NCBI RefSeq assembly: GCF_015767435.1
Contig: NZ_JADWOV010000293.1
Coordinates: forward strand, 62,001 to 126,000
Reading direction: 5' to 3'
From: Polaribacter sp. BAL334
GTDB taxonomy: Bacteria; Bacteroidota; Bacteroidia; Flavobacteriales; Flavobacteriaceae
Length of the DNA stretch: 64,000 nt
The notes below the pieces were generated by a model. That model searched no databases, was not told the DNA's origin, and was given only the letters and a program-made list of their open reading frames with translations. Position 1 is the first letter of the stretch; each line of letters begins with the position of its first letter. Positions 44,861 through 52,168 of the stretch are shown here, one piece after another. A program made the position numbers and the translations under genes.

Positions 44861-44874
44861 ATACTATAGCCAAC
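44861..44874 (-). repeat. Right inverted repeat of the DUF3592 cassette
   Basis: ATACTATAGCCAAC, 16 bases after the DUF3592 stop codon, is the inverted counterpart of 44325-44338. AGCCAAC also recurs eight bases after the toxin gene stop at 45633. Confidence 0.55.
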
Positions 44875-44982
44875 AAAGACGTGTATAAAAAATTGCTATT
44901 TTTAGCTAACTCAAAAGTTGTTGCTTGTTTGCCAGCTTCCGATTTTCCTTCGGAAAATCCTCGTGGATTAATCCGCAACAAA
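44872..44982. other. Folded non-coding module between 9-base direct repeats
   Basis: ACTATAGCC occurs at 44863-44871 and again at 44983-44991, flanking 111 bases without a reading frame. Inside, TTGTTGC (44918-44924) pairs with GCAACAA (44975-44981) around a perfect 8-bp hairpin GATTTTCC/GGAAAATC (44941-44948, 44952-44959). A second small hairpin, GCTA/TAGC, lies near 44895-44906. It could be a miniature mobile element with a target duplication, or a recombination site. Confidence 0.5.
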
Positions 44983-45044
44983 ACTATAGCCTAGTAAGTT
45001 AACTGCAATTTTATTTCCTAGAAAAAATAAATTTTTCTTTTATT

Positions 45045-45063
45045 GTTACCAAATTTTGGTAAC
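45045..45063. promoter_or_regulatory. Palindromic operator of the parD-parE toxin-antitoxin operon
   Basis: GTTACCAAATTTTGGTAAC is a perfect palindrome of 9-base arms around one T, ending 21 bases before the antitoxin ATG. The right arm runs into TAACTTTA, a near-consensus -7 box, so antitoxin binding would block the promoter, as is usual for ParD autoregulation. Confidence 0.75.
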
Positions 45064-45084
45064 TTTACAAAAAATAAGAAGATT

Positions 45085-45333
45085 ATGGGACGTAATACAT
45101 CAGTTTCACTTGGCAACTATTTTGAAAATTTTGTCGATAATAGAGTTTCTGAAGGCAGATTCAAAAATGCTAGCGAAGTTATTCGCGCAGGTTTAAGATT
45201 ATTGGAAGAAGAAGAGAGCAAAATAATTGCTCTTAAGAATGCTATCAATGAAGGAATTGAAAGTGGAATAGCAAAAGACTTTGATCCTAAAAAACATCTT
45301 GAATCATTGAAAGCTAAAAAAAGAAATGGCTAA
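45085..45333 (+). CDS. parD: ParD/CopG-type antitoxin
   Basis: An 82-residue antitoxin. The N-terminal ribbon-helix-helix domain MGRNTSVSLGNYFENFVDNRVSEGRFKNASEVIRAGLRLLE (1-41) matches the ParD family, and the C-terminal helix wraps the toxin. ATG at 45085 is chosen over an upstream in-frame start at 45043, which would read through the palindromic operator. The stop overlaps the toxin start by 8 bases, ensuring coupled synthesis. Autorepression through the operator is inferred. Confidence 0.93.
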   Translation: MGRNTSVSLGNYFENFVDNRVSEGRFKNASEVIRAGLRLLEEEESKIIALKNAINEGIESGIAKDFDPKKHLESLKAKKRNG

Positions 45334-45625
45334 CTATTATTTAACCAACAAAGCAGTAGACGATTTAACTAAGATTTGGGAGTATACTTACGAAGTTTGG
45401 TCTGAAAATCAAGCTGACAAATACTATACGGAATTACTTGAAGCTTGTCAAATATTGGATGAAAATCAAGATTACGGAAAAAACTATGAAGAAATTAGTA
45501 CAGAAATTTTTGGTTACAAATCTGGTCAACACTTGATATTTTATAGAAAACAAAGCGAGAAAGAAATTGAAATTACAAGATTCTTACATTCTCGTATGGA
45601 CTTGAAAAATAGAATTCAAGAATAA
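45326..45625 (+). CDS. RelE/ParE-family toxin
   Basis: A 99-residue toxin of the RelE/ParE superfamily. It starts MANYYLTNKAVDDLTKIWEYTYEVWSENQADKYYTELLEACQIL, the ParE pattern of two helices, and ends with FYRKQSEKEIEITRFLHSRMDL, where the beta sheet and a conserved Arg lie. ParE toxins usually inhibit DNA gyrase; RelE toxins cut mRNA. The ParD partner favours the ParE type. It overlaps parD by 8 bases. This parE is unrelated to the topoisomerase gene of the same name at 30849. Confidence 0.92.
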   Translation: MANYYLTNKAVDDLTKIWEYTYEVWSENQADKYYTELLEACQILDENQDYGKNYEEISTEIFGYKSGQHLIFYRKQSEKEIEITRFLHSRMDLKNRIQE

Positions 45626-45632
45626 AAACAAC

Positions 45633-45690
45633 AGCCAACATCATCTAGCGTCAATAGCGAGGTCACAGCTATCAGGAAAATATGATGTTG
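45633..45690. repeat. Folded non-coding segment after the toxin gene
   Basis: AGCCAAC begins eight bases after the toxin stop. CAACATCAT (45636-45644) pairs with ATGATGTTG (45682-45690), a 9-bp stem. Inside, ATAGC and GCTAT form a smaller stem. The AGCCAAC start is shared with the DUF3592 cassette end. Confidence 0.5.
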
Positions 45691-45808
45691 AAATAAAATT
45701 TTGGTTATATTTCTTTGAAATCGATGTCGCATTCTATGATAAAAGACAAACAAATAATCACATTCCCCACAATTCTATGAAACCAAAAGTTAGGTGTAAA
45801 ACTGCCAT

Positions 45809-46732
45809 TTAGTCCAACTCATTTAAAATTTTAAAAACGTTTTCAGTGTCAAATAAAGCAGTTCCTTCTGCCATTGTTGTTGCTGAACCACAAGCAATGC
45901 CCATACGCAAAAGGTCTTTCATACTACTGTTGTTTATCAAAGCATACACCATACCTGCTACCATGCTATCTCCTGCTCCTACAGTACTTTTTACCTTTAC
46001 TAATGGTGCAGGCTGATGAATTTTTCCGTTTTTATAAAACAGGGTTGCTCCAGAAGCGCCCAAAGAAACCACAACAATTTCAGCAGCGCCCTTGTTTATT
46101 AGTTCTTTTGCTGCAGCTTCCATGGTTTGTAGGTTTAATTCATTGTTACCAGTAAGTGTTGCCAATTCGCCAATATTTGGTTTGATGAGAAAAACTCCTT
46201 CTTGAACGGCAACCTCTAATGATTCACCTGAAGTATCAATAATAACTTTACTGTTTTTATGCTTACAAATTTGAATGATCTCTTTTATAAATTGAGCATT
46301 CAATCCATCAGGTAGGCTTCCGCTAATTACTGAAATCTTTGGAAAATCGGTGATGGATTCTAATGTTTTTAATAATGCTTTTTGCTCAGATTCAGTGCAA
46401 GATAGACCTGGAAAACCGAATCTGAACTGTTGCTGATTCAAGCTGTCAACCACAATGAAGTTTTCTCGTGTTTCATTTTCAACAGGAAAGGGCATTGTTT
46501 GTAAATTTTCATTTTGAAGAAGTGTTTCCAATAATTTTCCTGTTCTACCTCCAGATATAAATAAAGTGAGAGCCTCTACTTTAAGTCTTTTGAGTGCTCG
46601 CGAAACATTAATACCACCACCTCCTGGTTCGTATTTTGGGATGTTGCAACGCAATTTTTTTTCTGGAACGATGCCTTTTACAGAAGTGCTTTTATCTACA
46701 CAAGGATTGATGGTTATCGTTAATGCCTTCAT
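45809..46732 (-). CDS. pfkB: PfkB-family hexose kinase (6-phosphofructokinase II-like)
   Basis: A sugar kinase of the ribokinase fold, 307 residues. It starts MKALTITINPCVDKSTSV, with the substrate-binding glycines PGGGGINVSRAL (37-48), KPNIGELATLTGN near 183 and the catalytic VGAGDSMVAGMVYAL near 251 (Asp base in GAGD). The sequence is closest in pattern to E. coli PfkB, which phosphorylates fructose 6-phosphate; tagatose 6-phosphate or fructose 1-phosphate are alternatives. It is downstream of the cassette region and convergent with the toxin-antitoxin operon, 183 bases away. No terminator was recognised. Confidence 0.9.
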   Translation of the reverse strand: MKALTITINPCVDKSTSVKGIVPEKKLRCNIPKYEPGGGGINVSRALKRLKVEALTLFISGGRTGKLLETLLQNENLQTMPFPVENETRENFIVVDSLNQQQFRFGFPGLSCTESEQKALLKTLESITDFPKISVISGSLPDGLNAQFIKEIIQICKHKNSKVIIDTSGESLEVAVQEGVFLIKPNIGELATLTGNNELNLQTMEAAAKELINKGAAEIVVVSLGASGATLFYKNGKIHQPAPLVKVKSTVGAGDSMVAGMVYALINNSSMKDLLRMGIACGSATTMAEGTALFDTENVFKILNELD

Positions 46733-46848
46733 AGTATACTCATTATGATTTATGAATTTTTATTATTTTGAAACTTTTACCCTGTTATCCCGGATTTAAG
46801 ATTCAAATTCATCTTGTTTTAAGTTGCCAAAATATGAATCCATAGGAT

Positions 46849-46962
46849 TCAAATAGCTAAAGATTTTTTTTGTAAAGCGTATTTGATACCAAAAGGGTCG
46901 CACCAATCAATCCATAACCACTGTGCAAAAAATGTACAAACCCTTGTGGGATTGATTGGTGG
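46849..46962 (-). pseudogene. Possible remnant of a VOC/glyoxalase-type gene
   Basis: A minus-strand frame of about 38 codons ends at TGA (46849-46851) and includes FAQWLWIDWCDPFGIKYAL, resembling the C-terminal strand of VOC (glyoxalase/PhnB-like) proteins, where a DxFGxxW-type phrase is typical. A stop lies a few codons further upstream and no start is present, so at most a fragment survives. Its two sides carry a 13-base inverted repeat, CACCAATCAATCC (46901-46913) and GGATTGATTGGTG (46949-46961). Confidence 0.3.
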
Positions 46963-46988
46963 TTTTATTTAAAAAGATTATGAAGTAA

Positions 46989-47834
46989 TTAATAATCCCC
47001 CAACGTTGCAGGATTTTGCGCCAAAGCACTTTCTAATTGTGCGTCATTGGGAGCTTTTCCATGCCAAGCATGCGTATGCATCATAAAATCAACGCCATTT
47101 CCCATTTCTGTGTACAATAAAATACACACAGGTTTTCCTTTTCCTGTCATTGATTTTGCCGTTTTTAATCCTGATAAAATGGCTTCAATATCATTCCCTT
47201 TTTTTACCTCTAAAACTTCCCAACCAAAAGCTTCAAATTTTGCTTTCAAACTTCCCATTGGCAACACTTCGTCAGTAGCACCATCAATTTGTTTTCCATT
47301 TACATCAATGGTAGCAATGATATTATCTACTTTTTTTGCATATGCATACATGATTGCTTCCCAATTTTGTCCTTCTTGCAATTCTCCATCACCATGCAAA
47401 GAATACACCAATTTAGAATCCTTATTCAACTTTTTTGCTTGAGCAGCTCCCAAAGCAACAGACAATCCTTGACCTAATGAACCTGAAGCAATTCTGATTC
47501 CTGGCAAACCTTCATGCGTTGTTGGGTGACCTTGTAAACGAGAATCTATGTGTCTGAAAGTAGCCAATTCTGATACAGGAAAAAATCCACTATGAGCTAA
47601 AACGCTATAATAAACTGGAGAAATATGACCATTTGAAAGGAAAAAAACATCTTCATTGATTCCATCCATAGTGAAATCTGTGGAATATTCCATCACTTCT
47701 TGATACAAACAAGTGAAAAATTCAGCACATCCTAAGGAACCTCCAGGATGACCTGAATTGACTGCATGTACCATACGTAAAATATCTCTTCGAACTTGTT
47801 GTGTAAAATCTTGTAATTGTTGAGTTGTTGGCAT
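46989..47834 (-). CDS. Transketolase, N-terminal (thiamine-diphosphate-binding) subunit
   Basis: The N-terminal half of a split transketolase, 281 residues. ThDP/Mg binding is shown by HGDGELQEGQNWEAIMYA (about 145-162), with Asp and Asn as metal ligands. HPGGSLGCAEFFTCLY (29-44) and GHPTTHEGLPGIRIASGSLGQGLSVALGAA (98-127) are standard transketolase signatures. In many flavobacteria a second gene for the C-terminal half (about 315 residues) follows directly. Here the downstream side holds the gene-remnant region and pfkB, and no C-terminal partner is in the window. The enzyme works in the pentose phosphate pathway once both halves combine. Confidence 0.92.
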   Translation of the reverse strand: MPTTQQLQDFTQQVRRDILRMVHAVNSGHPGGSLGCAEFFTCLYQEVMEYSTDFTMDGINEDVFFLSNGHISPVYYSVLAHSGFFPVSELATFRHIDSRLQGHPTTHEGLPGIRIASGSLGQGLSVALGAAQAKKLNKDSKLVYSLHGDGELQEGQNWEAIMYAYAKKVDNIIATIDVNGKQIDGATDEVLPMGSLKAKFEAFGWEVLEVKKGNDIEAILSGLKTAKSMTGKGKPVCILLYTEMGNGVDFMMHTHAWHGKAPNDAQLESALAQNPATLGDY

Positions 47835-47924
47835 TTGAATGATTTAAATGATTGCAAAAATACAAAACAAGGTTAATTAATAAGTCAAATATGAAATAAT
47901 TATCTGCGATTTATCAACAGAAAA

Positions 47925-49184
47925 TTAGGTTTTCTGTTTTTGCTTTTTAGCGGCTGGAAATAATACATTATTTAATATCAATCGATAACCTGGAGAATTG
48001 GGATGCAAGTCTAATTCCGTTTTAGGATCTCCCACTCTGTGGGTATAATCTTCAGGATCATGCCCACCATAAAAGGTAAATAAACCTTTCCCTTTTGTAC
48101 CATGAATGTAACGTGCTTCTCTGTTTACCGTATTTTCACCTAAAATTAATAGGTTTGTTTTCACGGTATTTCTATCAAATGAAGTGGTTTGTCCCATGAA
48201 TCCTTTCACCAAAACAGTGTGATTTTGTGTCAACATTGTAGGAATTGGATCCCATTTTGCTGAAAATTCTATCAATGAAAAATAATCAGACGTTTTAGGA
48301 ATATTTCTTTTGTTAGTCATATCAATGGAAGAAAATTCATAAACACTGGGATTTTTTTCTAATAAGAAATCTTTAAACGCAAAGGTTTTATTGTAATCAA
48401 TTTTTGATTGATAATTGATGTCTGATGCATCATCATCAAACATGGCTTCAGCAATATCAACACCTTCAGCCGCCAATGCAATATCAAAACTATCTGTGGC
48501 TGAGCACATGGCAAACATAAATCCTCCTCCAATTACATAATCTCTAATTTTTTTTGCAACTGCTAATTTTTCATCAGAAACTTTGGAAAAACCCAATTCT
48601 TTTGCCAGTTTTTCAGCTTCTTGTTTTTGCTGAATATACCAAGGAGCAGTCCTAAAAGAACCATAAAATTTACCATATTGACCTGTAAAATCCTCATGAT
48701 GCAAATGCAACCATTCGTATAAGAGCAATTTATCAGCTAAAATTTCTTTGTCATAAATTACATCAAAAGGAATTTCTGCATACGACAAAACCATGGTAAC
48801 TGCATCATCCCAAGGCATTTTATCTTTGGGAGAATAGACTGCTATTTTGGGAGCTTTTTCTAATGTTACAGCTTCTTTATTTGAAGATGGAGCACTGATT
48901 TCTTCTAAAATGAGTTGTGATTTTGCATCAGAAATGATTTCATAAGAAACGCCTCTGATTTTACATTCATTTTCTATGGCTTTGTTATTTTCAATCAAAA
49001 AAGCACCACCATCATGATTTAGTAACCATTTGGCTTTCAATCCATTTTGAAGCGAAAAGTAAACAATTCCGTACGCCTTTAAATGATTTTTTTGATTGTC
49101 ATGATTCATGGGCACATATATAAATGATGCCAACAGTGAATTTGAAATCAACAGGAATAAACAAAAAGCAAGTACATTTTTCAT
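47925..49184 (-). CDS. Exported glutamine-amidotransferase-like protein (often labelled asparagine synthetase B)
   Basis: A 419-residue exported protein with signal peptide MKNVLAFCLFLLISNSLLAS (1-20). In flavobacteria its relatives are often named asparagine synthetase B, but no AsnB glutaminase N-terminus (Cys2) or synthetase domain is visible. Instead, FMFAMCSATDS (Cys227) and the preceding VIGGG recall the nucleophile elbow of class I glutamine amidotransferase-like folds, and DLHPNSPGYRLILNNVLF closes the protein. The function is unknown. ATG at 49184 is fixed by the signal peptide and by the dnaB terminator lying directly upstream. Confidence 0.8.
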   Translation of the reverse strand: MKNVLAFCLFLLISNSLLASFIYVPMNHDNQKNHLKAYGIVYFSLQNGLKAKWLLNHDGGAFLIENNKAIENECKIRGVSYEIISDAKSQLILEEISAPSSNKEAVTLEKAPKIAVYSPKDKMPWDDAVTMVLSYAEIPFDVIYDKEILADKLLLYEWLHLHHEDFTGQYGKFYGSFRTAPWYIQQKQEAEKLAKELGFSKVSDEKLAVAKKIRDYVIGGGFMFAMCSATDSFDIALAAEGVDIAEAMFDDDASDINYQSKIDYNKTFAFKDFLLEKNPSVYEFSSIDMTNKRNIPKTSDYFSLIEFSAKWDPIPTMLTQNHTVLVKGFMGQTTSFDRNTVKTNLLILGENTVNREARYIHGTKGKGLFTFYGGHDPEDYTHRVGDPKTELDLHPNSPGYRLILNNVLFPAAKKQKQKT

Positions 49185-49187
49185 ATG

Positions 49188-49228
49188 AAAATAAAAATAC
49201 ACAATTAACAAGAGGTAATTGTGTATTT
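49188..49228 (-). terminator. Terminator of dnaB
   Basis: AAATACACAATTA (49195-49207) and TAATTGTGTATTT (49216-49228) form a 13-bp stem with an 8-base loop. On the minus strand it is followed by TTTTTATTTTC, just before the next gene's ATG. Confidence 0.85.
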
Positions 49229-49251
49229 GAATTAATTTTTTAAAAATTTAA

Positions 49252-50781
49252 CTAAAAAGGAACGTCATCTTCGTCAACTCCAAAAGCTTCACTTGATTGA
49301 ATTCTTTTGTCAGGTGAGATATTTTCAAAAGGATTGGAATTCATACTCGATTGAAATTTAGAACCAACTCCTTCTTCCAAATCTGAGAATTTTGCCAAAT
49401 GTCCCGTAAATTTCAAACGGATATTATCCAAACCACCATTTCTGTGTTTTGCCACAATAAATTCTCCTTGACCTTCACATGGAGAACGCTCATCATCATC
49501 CCATTCTGTCATTCCATAATATTCGGGTCTATAGATAAAACTCACAATATCAGCATCTTGCTCAATGGCTCCAGATTCACGTAAGTCAGATAACAAAGGT
49601 CTTTTGCTTCCTGCACTTCTAGTTTCAACAGCACGTGACAACTGCGAAAGTGCAATTACTGGAACTTCCAATTCTTTTGCCAAAGCTTTTAAATTTCGAG
49701 AAATGGTAGAAATTTCTTGCTCTCTGTTTCCAACTCCTTTATTATTATTTCCTCCTGCTGTCATCAATTGTAAATAATCAATAATGATAATTTTTACACC
49801 ATGTTGCGAAACCAATCTTCGCGCTTTTGCACGCAAATCAAAAATAGATAATGAAGGTGTATCATCAATATAAATGGGTGCATCTGACAAGCTTTTTACT
49901 TTGTAATTCAGCAATTCCCAATCATGTAATGCCAAATTACCTTTACGTAGTTTTTCTGATGGCAAACCAGTTTCTGATGAAATCATACGTGTAATTAGCT
50001 GAACTGAAGACATTTCCAACGAAAATACGGCTACTGCATGATTGAAATCAATCGCCATGTTTTTTGCCATCGAAATGACAAATGCTGTTTTTCCCATACC
50101 TGGTCTTGCAGCAATAATGATCAAATCTGAAGGTTGCCAACCTGAAGTTAAGGCGTCTAATTTTGTAAATCCAGATGCCAAACCAGACATTCCTTCTTTA
50201 TTTCCAATTTCTTGAATTTTTTTCAAGGCTTGTTTCACTAACGAACCAGCATCTTCTGAACTTTTCTTTAAATTTCCTTGCGTAACTTCAAACAATTTTG
50301 CTTCTGCACTGTCTAATAAATCAAAAACATCCGTCGTTTCATCATACGAACTTTCGATAATTTCTGATGAAATAGAGATTAATTTTCGTTGAATGTATTT
50401 TTGAAGTATTATACGTGCATGAAACTCAATATGCGCAGAAGAAGCTACTTTTTGTGTTAAACGAATCAAGTAAAAATCTCCTCCAGCCAAGTCTAATTTT
50501 CCTTTCTTTTTAAGCAAACTAGAGACTGTCAATAAGTCAATTGGTTGCGAATTTTGAAACAATTCATAAATCGCAGCATAAATTTCTTGATGTCTAATCT
50601 CGTAAAAAGCATCAGAATGCAAGATATCAATGACATCATCAATTCCTTTTTTATCAATCATCATAGCTCCCAAAACAGCTTCTTCTAAATCAATAGCTTG
50701 TGGTGGGATTTTGCCTTTTTCAAGACTAATTACCCTACTTTTATCTGTTTTTTTTTCTATAAGTGCATTCGTGTTTTCCAT
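49252..50781 (-). CDS. dnaB: Replicative DNA helicase
   Basis: Hexameric helicase at the replication fork. The 509 residues comprise the N-terminal helical domain (about 25-130, IPPQAIDLEEAVLGAMMIDKKG) and the RecA-like C-terminal domain with Walker A ARPGMGKTAF (about 225), Walker B KIIIIDYLQLM (about 325), motif H4-like SRNLKALAKELEVPVIALSQLSRAVE and the arginine-finger region EQDADIVSFIYRPEYY. A short acidic tail ends DEDDVPF. No intein is present. An exact TAnnTTTG box lies four bases before the ATG at 50781, predicting a leaderless mRNA. Confidence 0.97.
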   Translation of the reverse strand: MENTNALIEKKTDKSRVISLEKGKIPPQAIDLEEAVLGAMMIDKKGIDDVIDILHSDAFYEIRHQEIYAAIYELFQNSQPIDLLTVSSLLKKKGKLDLAGGDFYLIRLTQKVASSAHIEFHARIILQKYIQRKLISISSEIIESSYDETTDVFDLLDSAEAKLFEVTQGNLKKSSEDAGSLVKQALKKIQEIGNKEGMSGLASGFTKLDALTSGWQPSDLIIIAARPGMGKTAFVISMAKNMAIDFNHAVAVFSLEMSSVQLITRMISSETGLPSEKLRKGNLALHDWELLNYKVKSLSDAPIYIDDTPSLSIFDLRAKARRLVSQHGVKIIIIDYLQLMTAGGNNNKGVGNREQEISTISRNLKALAKELEVPVIALSQLSRAVETRSAGSKRPLLSDLRESGAIEQDADIVSFIYRPEYYGMTEWDDDERSPCEGQGEFIVAKHRNGGLDNIRLKFTGHLAKFSDLEEGVGSKFQSSMNSNPFENISPDKRIQSSEAFGVDEDDVPF

Positions 50782-50785
50782 AAAA

Positions 50786-50793
50786 CAAATGTA
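50786..50793 (-). promoter_or_regulatory. -7 promoter box of dnaB (predicted leaderless mRNA)
   Basis: Minus-strand TACATTTG matches TAnnTTTG exactly, with only four bases (TTTT) between it and the dnaB ATG. Confidence 0.6.
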
Positions 50794-50915
50794 ATTTTTT
50801 TAGTTTTTAAACTCCTGATTTTTTTTGTTTAATTTCTGAACAATTCGTCAAAAAAATTGTTATTAAGTTGTTAACAACTCTTCAACTTGATATTCTATTT
50901 CCTACATTTACGACC

Positions 50916-51986
50916 ATGAAATGGCATCAAAAACATCTATTTTTAGCGGTATTATTACCTGTGCAATACCTCCTAATTCAGTTAGTTTCTAGCAATCCTG
51001 AATGGATAGAAAAGTATTATGCAACAGGATTTTATCCTTATATTTCTAAGTTTTTGAGACTGATTTTTGGATGGATTCCTTTTTCATTTGGAGATATTGT
51101 GCTGTTTTTTTTGATCCTATTATTTGTTCGTTTTTTGTTTTTATTGATTTGGACAAAATTCAAGAATTTTAAATATAAAATAGTCCATTTTTTCGATATC
51201 ATTTCTATTCTCTATGGTTGTTTTTATCTTTTTTGGGGACTGAATTATTATAGAGAACCTTTGTCAAAAAATTTGGGTTTTGAACAAAAAAAATACACCA
51301 CTGATGAATTAGTTTCCTTAACAACACATATTATTCAACAGCTAAATTCAGCACAAATCAGCATCACAAAAAATGATTCTTTGAAAGTAGAAAATCCTTA
51401 CAATCAGAAAGAAATGTATGAAATTGCTGTAGAAAGTTATCAAAATTTAGCACATACATATCCTCAATTTCAGTACGCATTTCCATCCATAAAAAGTTCT
51501 TTGATGAGTTTGATACAATCTTACAATGGGACTTCAGGCTATTTCAATCCTTTGACTGGAGAAGCGCAAGTAAATGCAAGAATTCCGAAAACAAGTTATC
51601 CAACAACTACGTGTCATGAAATGGCGCATCAATTGGGATTTGCAGCTGAAAATGAAGCAAATTTCATAGGTTTTTTGGCTGCAAATTCAAGTAATGACGT
51701 TTATTTTACGTATGCAAGTTACAGAATGGCTTTTGGATATTGCATTGCTGAATTGAGAAAAAGAGATGCAGAAAAATTCACTTTTTTGATGAAAACTGTC
51801 AATGTTGGAATTCTTAAAGATTTCAAAGAGAGTTTTGATTTTTGGGAACAGTATCAAAATCCTTTTGAACCTTATATCAAAAAAGGGTATGATGCTTATT
51901 TGAAAGCAAATAACCAACAAAAAGGGGTTGATTCTTACAATTATGTGGTGGATTTGTTGATTTCTTATTTTGAAGTGAAGGCGTAA
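50916..51986 (+). CDS. DUF3810 membrane protein with a zinc-peptidase motif
   Basis: A 356-residue protein of the DUF3810 family. Three hydrophobic segments (about 8-24, 60-80 and 93-110) precede a large domain outside the membrane. It contains HEMAHQLGF (His234, Glu235, His238) followed by ENEANFIGFLAA, the pattern of a gluzincin-type metallopeptidase with a third ligand Glu in NEANF. A substrate is not known. ATG at 50916 is preferred: an in-frame start at 50868 adds non-conserved residues and covers a near-consensus -7 box (TACATTTA). It is divergent from dnaB. Confidence 0.88.
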   Translation: MKWHQKHLFLAVLLPVQYLLIQLVSSNPEWIEKYYATGFYPYISKFLRLIFGWIPFSFGDIVLFFLILLFVRFLFLLIWTKFKNFKYKIVHFFDIISILYGCFYLFWGLNYYREPLSKNLGFEQKKYTTDELVSLTTHIIQQLNSAQISITKNDSLKVENPYNQKEMYEIAVESYQNLAHTYPQFQYAFPSIKSSLMSLIQSYNGTSGYFNPLTGEAQVNARIPKTSYPTTTCHEMAHQLGFAAENEANFIGFLAANSSNDVYFTYASYRMAFGYCIAELRKRDAEKFTFLMKTVNVGILKDFKESFDFWEQYQNPFEPYIKKGYDAYLKANNQQKGVDSYNYVVDLLISYFEVKA

Positions 51987-51992
51987 CTTTTT

Positions 51993-52014
51993 TTGACACG
52001 AATTCACGAATCAC
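51993..52014. repeat. Solitary arm of the CACGAATTCAC repeat family
   Basis: TTGACACGAATTCAC at 51993-52007 differs by one base from the left arm of the hairpin element at 43133. It is followed by a partial direct duplication, GAATCAC. No matching right arm was found, so it may be a decayed or partial copy. Confidence 0.45.
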
Positions 52015-52168
52015 TTATTATATCATATTCAATATCAATTCTTTAAGAATTTTACAGTGTTGCTTATTTTCTTAAATTTATGTTAAAGTGAATTTAAAAT
52101 CCCTCAATCCAAAATCAACTCGATAAATTTAGAACCAATTCAAAATAATTCACATAATTCAAACATTT

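Noticed and set aside
44865..45005. Calling the sequence after DUF3592 a true integron attC site.
   Set aside because: AGCCAAC/GTTGGCT does not match RYYYAAC/GTTRRRY, the nearby GTTAACT is not the complement of AGCCAAC, and no integrase gene is in the window. It is kept only as a cassette-like observation.
46901..46961. The 13-base inverted repeat as a transketolase terminator.
   Set aside because: On the minus strand no T-run follows the stem, and the 35-base loop is too long for an efficient terminator.
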